This document shows, one piece after another, positions 12,970 through 24,772 of a stretch of DNA of 64,000 nt. Position 1 is the stretch's first letter; the number at the start of each line of letters is the position of its first letter. Both the position numbers and the translations under genes were made by a program. Under the pieces are notes generated by a model, which made no database searches, was not told where the DNA came from, and saw nothing but the letters and a program-made list of their open reading frames with translations. The stretch comes from Halichondria panicea. Taxonomy: Eukaryota > Porifera > Demospongiae > Suberitida > Halichondriidae. The stretch lies in assembly GCF_963675165.1 (NCBI RefSeq), contig NC_087385.1:3410501-3474500 (forward strand), in the 5' to 3' direction.

Positions 12970-14039
12970 TAGCCTCGATCCCAGGCCGAGTTTTCGCTTT
13001 TATAACGGTTAGGCGAACAACTGGGCCTGGTACTAGTTGTCTGCGCATGGGTCAAATTTTGTATATTTGTGGTCGGCAAAAATATTTAATAAATCAATAA
13101 TCGAAATTTGTACACAGAAAATGCACAGAGTGAGTACACAAAAGATGCACATAGGGAGCTGCTTCACAAAGGCCTGGGGAGTTGCCAGTTGTGCTGCAGC
13201 ACAATTACAGTGACCCAGGGCAACTTCAGGATGATTGAATGCCTTCAAATTACGTTTCAAAAAGATTTAGCAGGCTGCTGGACTTCTCTGATTCTAGGCC
13301 CCAACTCGTAACTCATTGCTTGAGAAAACGTAGATTCTCTTGATGTCTCTGAGCTACCCAGCAACGCTCGAATGAGCAGGTCATACTCCAGTCCTGTGTC
13401 TGTGAGTATAGGACAATATTAAAAGAAACCAAAGACGGTTAAACCCTTACCTCAAACTGTCCAGTCTCGTCCGTTAGTATAGCCAAGAGGAGCACTGTTG
13501 GGATAGCTGGATATTAGCCATTGCTCCTGTACAGAGAAGTAGACATTTTAAATACGTGTAGATCTATACATATTAAATTTCTCGGTTATAGTGTCATTGT
13601 CGACGAGCTGATGATGGCAGCACCAAGTTCTCTAGCTCACACTCTTCACTTGATCCACCATATTAATGATGAAACTATAGTCTACCTACATTCTTGCCAA
13701 ACATGAACAAGACTTGATAGCATAGCCGGCCATAGGGCCCACACAAAAATATCTGACCTTAACAAGCTTGACAAAGCTTTATACCTCTTCCCTTGTTGTT
13801 CAGTCTTCAGAATAAGCTTTAGAGAAGAGAGAAGCTTCAGCTAAGAGCCATTCCAATCGATTCCAATAATGATAAAACGGGAACTGACTTCTAGTACACG
13901 ATAGTACACGAATATAAATGTCACGAAAGTGAACGAGAATATCCGACGAACGATTGACGCATGCGCAGACAACTAGTACCAGGCCCAGTTGTTCGCCTAA
14001 CCGTTATAAAAGCGAAAACTCGGCCTGGGATCGAGGCTA
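12970..14039. mobile_element. Long-TIR element of the TAGCCTCGATCCCAGG family (F4)
   Basis: The left arm, 12970-13053, begins TAGCCTCGATCCCAGGCCGA and runs through TAACGGTTAGGCGAACAAC and GCCTGGTACTAGTTGTCTGC. The right arm, 13957-14039, is its inverse and ends GGCCTGGGATCGAGGCTA. The arms are ~84 bp and the element ~1.07 kb. The interior shows short splice-like open patches (13340-13530, minus) but no recognisable domain. Shorter relatives are at 23460-23527 and 36850-37449. Confidence 0.75.
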
Positions 14040-14291
14040 TCTTCAGAATAAGCTTCAGAGAAGAGAGAAGCTTCAGCTAAGAGCCATTCCAATCGATTCC
14101 AATAATGATAAAACGGGAACTGACTTCTAGTACACGATAGTACACGAATATAAATGTCACGAAAGTGAACGAGAATATCCATTCGTCAGAATCTGACAAA
14201 CGACTGACGCATGCGCAGACAACTAGTACCAGGCCCAGTTGTTCGCCTAACCGTTATAAAAGCGAAAAAACTCGGCCTGGGATCGAGGCTA
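14040..14291 (+). repeat. Tandem duplication of the F4 right end
   Basis: Direct duplication of about 236-250 bp. TCTTCAGAATAAGCTTCAGA onwards repeats 13804 onwards almost base for base and again ends GGCCTGGGATCGAGGCTA, with a small insertion (ATTCGTCAGAATCTGAC). It suggests aberrant transposition or unequal exchange. Confidence 0.85.
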
Positions 14292-14321
14292 GGCCTAGGG
14301 GTGGTACACATGGTGCAATTC

Positions 14322-16587
14322 TATGGGGTGTTATCTGTGTCAAAATGACTATGACAATGTACACACGTGTGCATTCATATGCACATTACAATATGCATGT
14401 CAACATGCATATGCACGTTACAATATGCATGCAACATGCATATGCACATTACAATATGCATGCATGCAACATGCATATGCACCTTACAATATGCATGCAT
14501 GCATGCATGCCAACATGCATATGCACCTTACAATATGCATGCATGCCAACATGCATGTCAACATAATATATACACATTACAACATGCATATACACGTTAC
14601 ACAATTATCAAGTCAATATAATAATTACATAGTATGCATGTGCATGTATACTTACACATTACACAATATGCATGTATCCAGATATTGAGAGTAATTACAC
14701 TGTAATTTTGTAGGCAGAAAGGGTGGAGTCTAGATGATGTGGTCATTGGGTCAAAGTGCAAGTGCTCATTATATATAATAGGACTAGCACAATAAATTTC
14801 GTTGGCGCGAGTAATCTTGTCAGCCATATTTTATATCACAGCTAACTAGCTAGCTAGAGTCTGATACACTGTCGGTACTTCTTCTTCTTCCTTATTTTTC
14901 TCGCCTCCAGATTTGGAGAGTAGCCAACGAGGGCAGATTATATTTAGAAGCTCACTCTCCACGTGTCGCCTTCACACTTTTTGTAAGTTGCCCTGCTCTC
15001 TCAGCGCGCTGACATGCTCTCCTGCAGGATGCCTCAACCTGCGTCAGTGTTCACCTCCCCCACGACCCAAGGGCACTACATGACACCCTCTACTCCTGCA
15101 AGGCCTTGTCTGGCTGAAAGCTGCCCACGCGCAAGAGTGGCTCTTGCTCTTCATCAAAGATCTAAGGCAAACCCGCGCTGATCTCCTTCTCACACGCACA
15201 TTGGTTTAAAGCTCCACCCTCTTGCTGCGTGTTATAATACCCAATTTCAATATTCTTTTTTGTCTGCCCAATGGGCTTCATTAATTGGAGGCTACAAAGA
15301 AGAAGAAGAAGAGTCGGTACATGTGGAGTAGGCTTATATTTTTACCGCGCATGCACAATCAAATCAAGATGTCACACCTACTAACAAACTAATTATTGCG
15401 GCGTCTTTTCCAGCTCAAATTGGAGTTGTGTGTACCAATCATTACCCGAGGCGCGCGTGGGCGGCCACGGGTATAGTAGTCCGTTGGTCTGTTTGTTTGT
15501 TTGTAATGTGTGAGTCTACTCACCTGCATGCCATGGCACTGCGTTTACAGCATGGATAGCCTTCATACAACAAGTTATTAATTTTAATAGTGGCAGAATT
15601 TCATGTTAAACCTTCGTTGTCAAATAAAAACAAGCAAAAGCTAAGAAGCTTGTGACTGGGTCTGCTTACCTGGATGCTCTAGCACTGCGTTTACAGCATG
15701 GGTAGCCTCCACACAACAAGTCAGTACTTCTAATAGTGGCAGCTTTCGGTGTTAAAGCTTCGTTGTCTAATAAAAGCGAGCAAAATGTAGCTTGAACAGA
15801 ACTTGCACATGCGTTACTTATAACTGAAGTGATCCTGTACCAGGTCCAGAAACAATGGAACAGGGTCACTAAAGTAGAAAGCTGTATATACCAGGAACAA
15901 TATTGGAACAGGGTCACTAAACCAGAAAGCTTGCTTTAGCTGACTGGGATCCATGCAGGACCTGGAGCCATACTTCTCTGAGACTCCATGCTTCTTTGCT
16001 GTGATCCTAATCCACAGTGCATATATTTATAGTACTACTACCTGTTCTCAAATGTTTCAGCATGCCTCCAGTCTGGTTTAGTTTTATTGCTCCTGAGTTG
16101 CTGTGCAAGTCATGCATGATGATGATAACAACATCACTATATGCACTGCATTATATCAGTCTTCTGGTTTCTTTATAATCATGTCACCAGCCGAGGGTTT
16201 GCACTTTAGTGCTCTAGTTATTATATGGACATGTATATGCATATTATTGGGTGTAAGTGTATAATTATGCTGCCGGAGGTATAATTATTGACATCCCATG
16301 CATGCAGCATAATACTGTAAATGTGTATAATAATTATATGCATGTTGTAATGTGCATATGAATGTTGACATGCATGCATAATTATTGTAACGTGCATATG
16401 CATGTTGACATGCATATTGTATGGTGCATATGCATGTTGACATGCATATTGTAACGTGCATATGCATGTTGACATGCATATTGTAACGTGCATATGCATA
16501 TTGACATGCATATTGTAATGTGCATATAATTTATATGCACACGTGTGTACATTGTCATAGTCATTTTGACACAGATAACACCCCATA
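14322..16587. mobile_element. TA-flanked element C with inverted minisatellite arms
   Basis: Begins TA-TGGGGTGTTATCTGTGTC and ends with the exact inverse, ...GATAACACCCCA-TA. The TIR continues through AAAATGACTATGACAATGTA. Immediately inside, each arm is a tandem array of CAATATGCATGTCAACATGC-type units (left ~14370-14690, right ~16320-16540, inverted). The termini resemble those of elements A and B (25606-26319, 26342-26975). The core (14700-16200) carries no transposase I can recognise; it contains a duplicated ~140 bp block (15521 and 15665 on) and a nested F3-like element at 15447. Confidence 0.8.
15447..16218 (+). mobile_element. F3-like element nested in element C
   Basis: Starts with a hairpin-forming CCGAGGCGCGCGTGGGCGGC block followed by a GGTCTGTTTGTTTGTTTG tract. 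Ends CAGCCGAGGGTTTGCACTTT plus AGTGCTCTAGTT, the same terminus as the 48 kb copy, with shared internal blocks CCACAGTGCATATA and GCATGCCTCCAGTCTGG. It is longer than other copies because of an internal duplication. Confidence 0.65.
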
Positions 16588-16934
16588 CAATTCTAGCCTC
16601 CTTCACTTCCCTATACCTAAGTGAAGTGGGAAGTGCGGTCTGGGATCGAGGCTAGGTGCAATCCTCGCTCAGCATTAAATTTTGCTTGACTTATGACGTA
16701 ATTTAAATTAATGTAAAGATGTTGCAATGAATGTAATTTTTTTTCATGATGAGCAAAACTACTGAGTTACTGAGTACATAAATTACTGAGTACTAATGAT
16801 AAAAAACCATGTACATGTATATAATAATTATAATGATGAATTAGTTGCTACAAAACAAGTGAAAATAAAAATTAATGTTGAAACATTTAGTTACGTTCTA
16901 GGTGTCCCTCGACAACCTGGACCTCGATTGGCTC

Positions 16935-19900
16935 CTATCCTATTTGAGAGTATCAGTATGAGAGTATCAATACTGAGGCTATACGTGCAGCAGCCCTACA
17001 CACACAAGGGGCGGATGCAATGATTTGGAGAAGACTGCGTTTGTTGTGAAGTCTAATGACCTATGTGCTGCTGCTTTGGCTGCATGTGCTAGAAGGATAT
17101 GTACCACGTACGTGGACTCAACTGGCTTGATGGCATATACGGCCTGTCGTCTGATCCCCCTGGATAAATGCCCAGGTGTACGCCCGATTGGGATAGGAGA
17201 AGTTGCTCGAAGGATAATTGGAAAGCAATCATGAGAATCGCAAAGCCGGATCTACAGAAATGTGTGGGCTCTCTACAGTTATGTGCTGGCCAGGACGCAG
17301 CTGCTGTTCATTCCATGTCCCATGTGTTTAAAGAAGAAGAAGCAGAGGCAATGATCTTCGTTGATGCCTCTAATGCCTTTAACAGACTTAATAGACAGGT
17401 GGCCCTTCGCAACTCAGAAGTCGTCTGTCCCACACTAGCACCTGTCCTGATCAACACGTACCGAAACAACTCATGGTTGTTTGTTGACGGCCAATGTACG
17501 ACGTCGAGAGAGGGAACTACGCAAGGAGACCCCCTCACAATGGCCATGTATGCTATCGAAACACAACCACTGATACATCGTCTTGATGGCATTGCCAAAC
17601 AAGTCCAGCTGCCGGATCAAGTCTCAAAAGACTCAAGAGGTGGTGGGACCGATTGGAAGCGATTGGGCCACAATATGGCTACTTTCCAAATGGATCGAAA
17701 ACACTCATTGTTTGCAAACCAGAAGCTGTTGAAATTGCCGGCACAATATTCCAAGGCACAGATATTAGCATCTCAACAGAAGGAAAACAATACCTAAGAG
17801 GAGCAATTGGCACCACCTTGTTCCAGAAACAACTAATTGACAAGAAAGTCACAGAACGGGTAGAAGAAATTAAAACACTCAGCACAATCGCAAAAACAGA
17901 ACCACACCCGGCCTTCTCTGCCTTTTAATACACAATGGCGTCTTCTAAGTGGAATTAGAAAATGCTTGTAGTAATACTGCAATCTGATAGGTCACTGAGA
18001 GGTCCATTATTTCACTTATGGACCTGAGGTCTTCTAAGTAGGTCTATTATACTGATTATGCCTACAGGCAAGATGATGTCAAGATTAACTTGTATGGAAC
18101 ATGGCAACATCACACAGTTTATGTTGAAGTCATAGTAACGATGATACAGTGCATCATTAAAAATTAATTTTTTTTTAAGTTTTGCGTTCTGCAGTGCCGC
18201 TTTGCAGCTTTTATCTCTCTCTTGCAGCTACAATAGCTAGTGCTCTAGTGCAGAGCTATAACTACTATGACAATAGCAACTTTTTATTTGCAATACGTGA
18301 TTCTCAAGAAACAGAAACTGCCTTCATCAATGTGAGTTTTTTTATGTAGACTAGCCAGAGCAAAGCTTTAACGTTGCTTGAGGCTTGTAGAAACTCTTGG
18401 TTTCAGAGTCTTCTTTGTGCTAATATAGCCTAGCTTGCTTAGCACTATTCTAAACCAGTTATAGGCCTCGTCAACGGTCACTATGGAGTTTTGAGACCCT
18501 CAGGCCCTTAGTAGCACCCTCGCTACGCTCGAGATGCTACAGCCTCGGGCCTTCAGGTCTCAAAACCCCATAGAGACCTTGGACTCAGTCTATAACTATT
18601 ATTTAGAAAATGCTTGTAGTAATACTGCAATCTGATAGGTCACTGAGAGGTCCATTATTTCACTTATGGACCTGAGGTCTTCTAAGTAGGTCTATTATAC
18701 TGATTATGCCTACAGGCAAGATGATGTCAAGATTAACTTGTATGGAACATGGCAACATCACACAGTTTATGTTGAAGTCATAGTAACGATGATACAGTGC
18801 ATCATTAAAAATTAATTTTTTTTTAAGTTTTGCGTTCTGCAGTGCCGCTTTGCAGCTTTTATCTCTCTCTTGCAGCTACAATAGCTAGTGCTCTAGTGCA
18901 GAGCTAACCACTATGACAATAGCAACTTTTTATTTGCAATGCGTGATTCTCAAGAAACAGAAACTGCCTTCATCAATGTGAGTTTTTTTATGTAGACTAG
19001 CCAGAGCAAAGCTTTAACATTGCTTGAGGCTTGTAGAAACTCTTGGTTTCAGAGTCTTCTTTGTGTTAATATAGCCTAGCTTGCTTAGCACTATTCTAAA
19101 TCAGTTATAGGCCTCGTCAACGGTCACTATGGAGTTTTGAGACCCTCAGGCCCTTAGTAGCACCCTCGCTACGCTCGAGATGCTACAGCCTCGGGCCTTC
19201 AGGTCTCAAAACCCCATAGAGACCTTGGACTCAGTCTATAACTATTATTTATTTCCTTAGAGTCACAGATCTCGAGTCACTGTCGGCCACAGAACAACTG
19301 CAGCCCCTAGAAGATGCAGTGAGGACATTACTCATTCCTGCTCCAGGAGACCTGGTTAGAGAACTGCTTACACTTCCCCCTAAATGTGGAGGCATAGGCC
19401 TGATCAATCCTCTATGTTTATCAGCAGATCAGCACTAACACGTCAAAGAAAATTAGTGCCCCACTTGTAGAACTGGTATTGAAACAAGACCACCAGAATG
19501 CAGAATGCTCAGCAGCTCAAAGGAAAATAAAGGCTTCAACTCGATCAGAGAAACAAAACAGTCAGCCAAGAACTTGCTAGAACAACTCCCTATCCCCCTC
19601 CAACGCAGCATGGAGCTATCACAAGAGAAAGGTGCGTCAACCTGGCTGACAGCACTACCCATCGAGAACCACGGCTTCGCTCTCCACAAGGCTGCGTTCC
19701 GGGATGCTCTATCCCTCCGCTATGGCTGGGCACTAAAGAACACACCATCACACTGCAGCTGTGGCCACACTTTCAGTATCACACATGCCATGTCGTGTCC
19801 AACTGGAGGATACCCATCAATTAGGCATAATGAAATACAAGATATTACTGCCTCCTGCTGACGGAAGTATGCCACAATGTATCAATAGAGCCACACCTTC

Positions 19901-20394
19901 AACCTATGACAGGAGAATCCTTGTCCCACAACACAGAAGACCAATCAAGACTTGACATTGCAGCATGTGGCTTCTGGAGAGGCAGATTCGAAAACGCTGT
20001 AAGGGTATTTAACCCAAGCGCCCAATCGAATCAGTGTTGTGGCGCTTGTGGGACAAGGATTCTCCTGTCATAGGTTGAAGGTGTGGCTCTATCTCTAGCA
20101 TCTACATACAGACGACATGAGCTAGAAAAGAAACGCCACTATGAACAGCGTATTCGGGAAGTGGAACACTCAACTTTCACACCACTAGTCTTCTCGTCTA
20201 CTGGAGGCATGGGAAGAGCTGCAACAACATTCTACAAGAGACTGTCCTCGATGCTCAGTGAGAAGAGAGATGTACCCTACAATACAATGATAGGGTGGAT
20301 AAGATGGCAGTTGAGCTTTGCTCTACTGAGGGCATCCATTATGGCAATTAGGAGTGCCAGGTCATCAAGAAACAGACCAGAAAATCAACGCTAG
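16935..20394 (+). pseudogene. Retroelement 3' half: reverse transcriptase plus zinc-finger/nuclease-like C-terminus, inactivated
   Basis: Reverse-transcriptase polyprotein in several frames. Readable blocks: LDKCPGVRPIGIGEVARRII (~17161), the RT A-motif region IFVDASNAFNRLN (~17358), the B-motif region GTTQGDPLTMAMY (~17512), WWDRLEAIGPQYGYFPNGSK (~17641), a thumb-like segment to 17928, then after an insertion QLQPLEDAVRTLL (~19296), a CCHC-like CSCGHTF..HAMSC (~19754), a nuclease-like segment RLDIAACGFW (~19951) and a conserved tail ATTFYKRLSSMLS (~20222). The expected YADD catalytic stretch is missing or scrambled near 17600-17620, frameshifts and stops are present, and 17955-19251 is an insertion, so it is dead. 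It resembles non-LTR elements with a restriction-like endonuclease; the exact clade is not established. Confidence 0.85.
17955..19251. repeat. Two tandem 648 bp units inserted in the RT frame
   Basis: Unit 1 (17955-18602) and unit 2 (18603-19251) are nearly identical, differing by a few substitutions and small indels. Each contains an F1/F2-like block (TCTCTTGCAG, GCTCTAGTGCAGAGCTA, CTTCATCAATGTGAG) and ends with a large hairpin: TATGGAGTTTTGAGACC pairs with GGTCTCAAAACCCCATA around a CCCTCGCTACGCTCGAG loop. The insertion splits the RT reading frame after SKWN, and the frame resumes at 19261. Confidence 0.9.
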
Positions 20395-21231
20395 CGTTTG
20401 ATTTGCTCAAGATGGCCTCTTTATGAGTGGGATTGGCATCCGGATGTTTCTCTTCAAGAATATCCTTGACTGTTTTCCCAGTGGACCCCTCTGCGACTTC
20501 ATTGAGTGTTAAGATTGCCAGTAGTCTAAAGGCAGATCTGACTTTGCCTTCCATCATCAATTTTGAAAAGGTTCTGGCTATCCTGGCTTCCTCAGTTTTA
20601 TTAGTTCGCCTTGATGATGTACGTAGATGATTTTGGATTGCCTTTCCCTAGCTCAGTCCGTTTTCCCAGAGTTTGAGCCGCCGTCTGAGACATAGTATGT
20701 GGTCTTTCAATTTGGACTTTGAATGAGGTTTCTGAAGTAGTAATGTCGGCATAGTCATTGCGGCCTTAATTGATGGCAAAGGTCTCAATTTCTGACTCCA
20801 TTGCATATGCTTCAAAGAGCCTTGCTAGCTCTGCAGTTTCCCGATGGAAGCATGAATATAGGTTGGGTATCCAGTGGATTATCTGACTGTATGCGTCATC
20901 AATGGCATTGCCACCTTGCCAAGAGGAGATTATCGGTATGTAAGAGGGGAGAGAACGTATTTCCATTGAGCCAAGATGGGGGTGTTACAGTTGCTCAAGG
21001 TCCAGTGCCCCTTCCTCAGGGGCCTCATTCCCAATTGCAGACTTTCTTGAGAGCAGCTTGTGCTTGTGAGGATGGAGTGATCGCAGTCAGGGTTGGTGGG
21101 TCATTGACATCACAATGGTTCCCACACCGGCCCTTGTGGAGAGGTAGGCAGTTTGTACATAGTTGGCCTGCCTTGCTGCATGAGCAGCCTTTACAGCGCC
21201 CACTGCCGTTACACCGATAGCAAACAGGCAT
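20348..21231 (-). pseudogene. Retroelement 5' half in inverted orientation (Cys-rich N-terminus)
   Basis: On the minus strand a frame opens MPVCYRCNGSGRCKGCSCSK (21231) with more Cys residues (AGQLCTNC, GRCGN), a putative zinc-binding head. Broken frames continue: ELARLFEAYAMESEIETFA (~20860), KLMMEGKVRSAFRLLAI (~20560) and VKDILEEKHPDANPTHKEAI (~20470). By content this precedes the RT region of the same element family. It abuts the plus-strand 3' half at about 20350-20395, so the two halves lie tail to tail. Frameshifts make it non-functional. Confidence 0.75.
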
Positions 21232-22030
21232 GCTGTTCTCGATCTCAGCAGGTCTCAGTAGTTCAGTTCAGCAGTTACACACTCTCCCTCTATTCCTCTC
21301 TGTGTAGTTCAGTGTAATTCTTGTGTAGATCTTAGCACAGTGTGGTGTGAGAAACCTACTTTAAAATCAGTTCTCTTCGAGAAACCTGAGCATATTGACT
21401 GGAGAGCAACTGGAGCTAGATCTAGTTTTAATCGACCAACCTCACTGGCAAACTGCCTATCAGTCACTCGTCTCAGCTGCAATGGGCATTGCCACCAGTC
21501 TACAACTAACAGTGGCCTAAGCAAAGAACATTGCTTGACTTGGTTATTATGTATCTAGTAAAGTGGCTATGGATAATCTGTAATCATAACAACCTACTCT
21601 ATCTTTTGAGGGCCTAAACAACTAGTCTTACCGCATTTGTTGCTAAAGATTAGTCTATGTACAATCCAGAGTTAGAGCAGAGGAGCTAGTCTCGCACCAG
21701 CCCTGATTAAAATAGGGTCTGGAGAACTTCCTATCAAGAGAGAAGAAAGATCTAGACTGAGCTGAAACCAGGCAGTTTTATGGCATCTGGAGGATTCAGT
21801 TCTCAGAGCAAAAGATGCAAATCAAGCCATTAATATTTGCAGTGCTGCCACTTGAATATGGATTGCTGATTTTTTCAGGTGGTAATCCGTATAGATCTAG
21901 ATGTATTATAGTAGGAGACATCCTTGAAGCTAAATATCTACAACTCAGCTCTTGCTTCTGTGCAACTACCCATGGAACTTCTCTCTCTTTCTGTGATCTT
22001 CTGGGATAGTCTTACAACATAAATAACAAT
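21232..22030. other. Gene-free region
   Basis: No recognisable gene. It may include the 5' untranslated part of the inverted retroelement half (next to 21231). The plus-strand frame 21340-21558 has no identifiable domain. Confidence 0.35.
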
Positions 22031-22843
22031 CAAGCTGGCGCTGTGCTAATGCCTCTCGCCATGTTTTTGCTTTCGCTGAAAAGTATTAGAGTGTTATATT
22101 AGTTTCTATAATGAATTTTATATTAAAGTTAGCTTATCTATATAAAGTCACTGAGAAGAAAAGACTTATTTACATGCATCTATTGTTGTATTATGTGGCT
22201 TACTAGGACCTCAAGAAGAAAATTGATTCTTCCAGGATCTGTAGTTCAGTGTATATAATATCTAAGAAGAAAAGACCTGTGTACATGCATATTGTTATCT
22301 ATATTGTTATATGGTAGTGTTTTGTGGCTTACCAGGCCTTCAAGACAAAGATGATTCTGCCAGGAGGATCTGATATTATTTTTCACACATGGGGAATGAG
22401 CGCGCATGCGCATTACATCCACAGGAATAATTAAAGGGTGTGTCCAAAGAGATCAATTTCACAAAATGGCTACTGCTAGCTAGCTGTTTTAACAGATATT
22501 TTCTGAGTCTTGTAGCTAACAAAAAGCTAGCGCTTTAGTGCAAGGCTAACTCATATGTTGAATAGAAAGTTTGTGGGGACAGATGATGCTATGAAAGATT
22601 CTGAAAAGACTGCAACAGCCTTCAATGTGAGTCAAACTAGCCATAACTCGAGAAAGAAGCTTTAGTTTGCTAATCCACGAATCAAAATCCAAGACAACGT
22701 GGCTAGAAGCCTATAGAAGCTGTTAGCTTTCGTCGCATTGCAACCGTTGAGCAGTTACAGCTGGAACAGACACACAGACAGACAGACAGACACACACACA
22801 CACAGTCAGTATCCCTCGTGCGGCTACGCCTCGAGGCATAATA
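22031..22843 (+). mobile_element. Non-autonomous element F2, copy a
   Basis: Starts CAAGCTGGCGCTGTGCTAAT followed by GCCTCTCGCCATG, and ends GGCTACGCCTCGAGGCATAA. Upstream of the right end is a GACAGACAGACACACACACA tract. It is colinear with 38052-38890 and with inverse copies at 27961-29366 and 51667-52073. Internal conserved blocks: AGCTAGCGCTTTAGTGCAAG, GCCTTCAATGTGAGTCAAAC, CCACGAATCAAAATCCAAG. Confidence 0.85.
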
Positions 22844-23084
22844 AGCCAGTTGCATCTAGCTGGAAACTGTAGCAAGTTGGGCAACAAGAGGCTGACTTCT
22901 TTTCCTTCTTTTTGCCTCCATTAACTGCAGCGGTTAACACGCCGAGAAATCTTCGGTGTGTCGACACAACTTGTACATAGGAAGTTCACCAGACCCATGT
23001 TATTGACCTAGCGTTCAAATAGAAAACATCCGGGGCTGGCTGCGCGAGACTACAGAGGAGCTAGAACTAGAGGAACGCCAGGGT

Positions 23085-23955
23085 CAATAGGGTCACATTT
23101 AATGAAGCCTTGATGAAGGATTAAACATTCTTGTTCTGGGTTCTTGACCTTTGCTGCATATATAGCGCTTCTGCTCTCTATTTGAAAGCTTACTATATAC
23201 CTATATCTGTGCAGCAAGCCAGTACATCAAAATTTATACCCTAACCACGGTACGGAAGGCTAATTTCCATATCTTGTGGTTTCAAAGAATACAATAAAAG
23301 CTCTAAGGTTGCAATTAAATCCTGGATCTCCTCTCTCAAGCTGATTCCTCTAGCTGGGGCGCGATAGCTCAACCAATTCCTGTTGTGATTATAAAGAGGA
23401 TCAAGCTATATTGGTGGTGTATAAACTCAGGGGCGCGAGGGTAAACTCAGTTTTACATGTAGCCTCGATCCCAGCCCCTCTCACTAGAGGGTCTTTCTCA
23501 ATTGAGAGCGGCCTGGAATCGAGGCTATAATACATGTAAAACATAGGGCCACATGGTGTTTTGATTAGTGACCTTTTGACCCTGGCATTCCTTCCTCCAA
23601 CAGGAGGTAAGCCAAGGTCAACAGGGTCACTTTTAATAATCATCTTGTCCTGCGTTCTTGACCTTTGGTTGGATTGTACTTGTAGCAGCTACTGTTTCTG
23701 TTCACTCTTGATCGATTATTTGCCTGATTAGAAAGCTTGCTATAATACCTAGATCTATCCAGTACAGCAAACCAGTGCGTCAAAATTTATATCCTAGCTA
23801 CAGTACAGAAGGCTAACTTTCCATATCTTGTGGTTTTGAAGAATGCAATCACTGGAGCGCAATAGCTCAACTGATTTCTGCTGTGATTATAAAGAGGATC
23901 GATGAAGTTAGTGGTGGTGTATTAACCCAGGGGCACGAGGGTAAACTCAGTAAAA
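23085..23955 (+). repeat. Direct duplication of a ~400 bp block
   Basis: Blocks GGGTCAATAGGGTCAC...GGGTAAACTCAG (23085-23450) and CAACAGGGTCAC...GGGTAAACTCAG (23610-23951) are diverged direct repeats. Shared strings include CTGTGATTATAAAGAGGATC and CATATCTTGTGGTTT. Each copy is followed by a hairpin built on GTGACCTTTTGAC / GTCAACAGGGTCAC (about 23565-23630 and 23985-24045). Copy 1 is interrupted by the F4 mini-element at 23460-23527. Confidence 0.75.
23460..23527. mobile_element. 68 bp F4 mini-MITE
   Basis: TAGCCTCGATCCCAGCCCCT ... GCGGCCTGGAATCGAGGCTA, inserted in the direct repeat at 23085-23955. Solo or partial F4 ends also occur at 6681-6723, 16640-16655, 25382-25402, 25494-25550 and 62608-62628. 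Confidence 0.8.
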
Positions 23956-24099
23956 CATAAGCCCACGTGATGTTTTAATTAGTGACTTTTTGACATTGGC
24001 GTACCTCCTCTGCAGAGGAGGAATGCCAGTGTCAAAAGGTCACTAATTCTAGTATAGATAGTCTACAGATTGAAGAGCTTCAATCTATGACTACAGTGC

Positions 24100-24772
24100 A
24101 AGCAACCTAGAGAGTAGAATACCACACATTTGTGAATAAATGTGAATATCTTGACATTAACTAATGATACCAAGGTGTAGGTGAATGCTTGAGCTTCAAC
24201 ATATCTAAAAATATTTCCACGGCAACCTAATGTGGTGGGTATGTGGTTACTTTTACAACAGCAACAAATTGTTATAGTGAGCAAAAGCTTAGGGAGGAAA
24301 AACACCAACCGTTGTCGGCTAAGGTCTGGAACTCTGGCATAACATCAGTGGATAGTTGAGCTAACATGCATGGATTAAAATCGTTTACATAAGCACACAC
24401 GCTGTTTCATGTGTGTTTTTGGGTGCCTTTTCGCTTAGGGGGAGATTTCAAGTAATGTTTTTGGCTAAGATCTACACATGTATTGTTAATAAATTCTATC
24501 GTTTGGTAGAAGCAATTTTTCCAGAAACACTTTACTTCCAGAGATAATTGATGTTACATAAATTTTTTTACAATCACCCCCTTTATCACCTAAAATTATT
24601 TCACACTACAACAACTTTTGGGGAAATATTTTTGAATCATGTTGTAGCTTATTCATTCACCTACACAATGGTATCAGCATCATTTCTTAGAAATGTTCCA
24701 ATCTCAAGATACACTTAATTAAGCTAGTACAACTACTTACAAATTTGTGGTATTCTACTCTCTAGGTTGCTT
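24100..24772. mobile_element. TIR element F8, copy 1
   Basis: AAGCAACCTAGAGAGTAGAA (plus TACCACA) at the left is mirrored by TATTCTACTCTCTAGGTTGC at the right. The interior is colinear with 57704-58397 (TGATACCA..TGTAGGTGAATG, ATATTTCCACGGCAAC, CCAGAGATAATTGATGTTAC, CACTACAACAACTTTTGGGG). It is 673 bp and non-coding. Confidence 0.85.

Noticed and set aside
13330..13530. Possible coding exons on minus (LLLAILTDETGQFE; YDLLIRALLGSSETSRE)
   Set aside because: Plausible splice sites exist (GAG|GTAAGG and CACAG), but the phases do not join the two protein-like frames, and neither matches a family I recognise.
14367..14688. Met/His/Cys-rich frames such as HMHITICM repeats
   Set aside because: Translations of the CATGCATATGCAC minisatellite arms of element C; the same happens on the opposite strand at 16221-16606.
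23340..23420. GGCGCGATAGCTCAACC as a tRNA-like 5' half (SINE head)
   Set aside because: No B box (GGTTCRANNCC) or acceptor-stem partner found downstream, and the block is part of a longer direct duplication.
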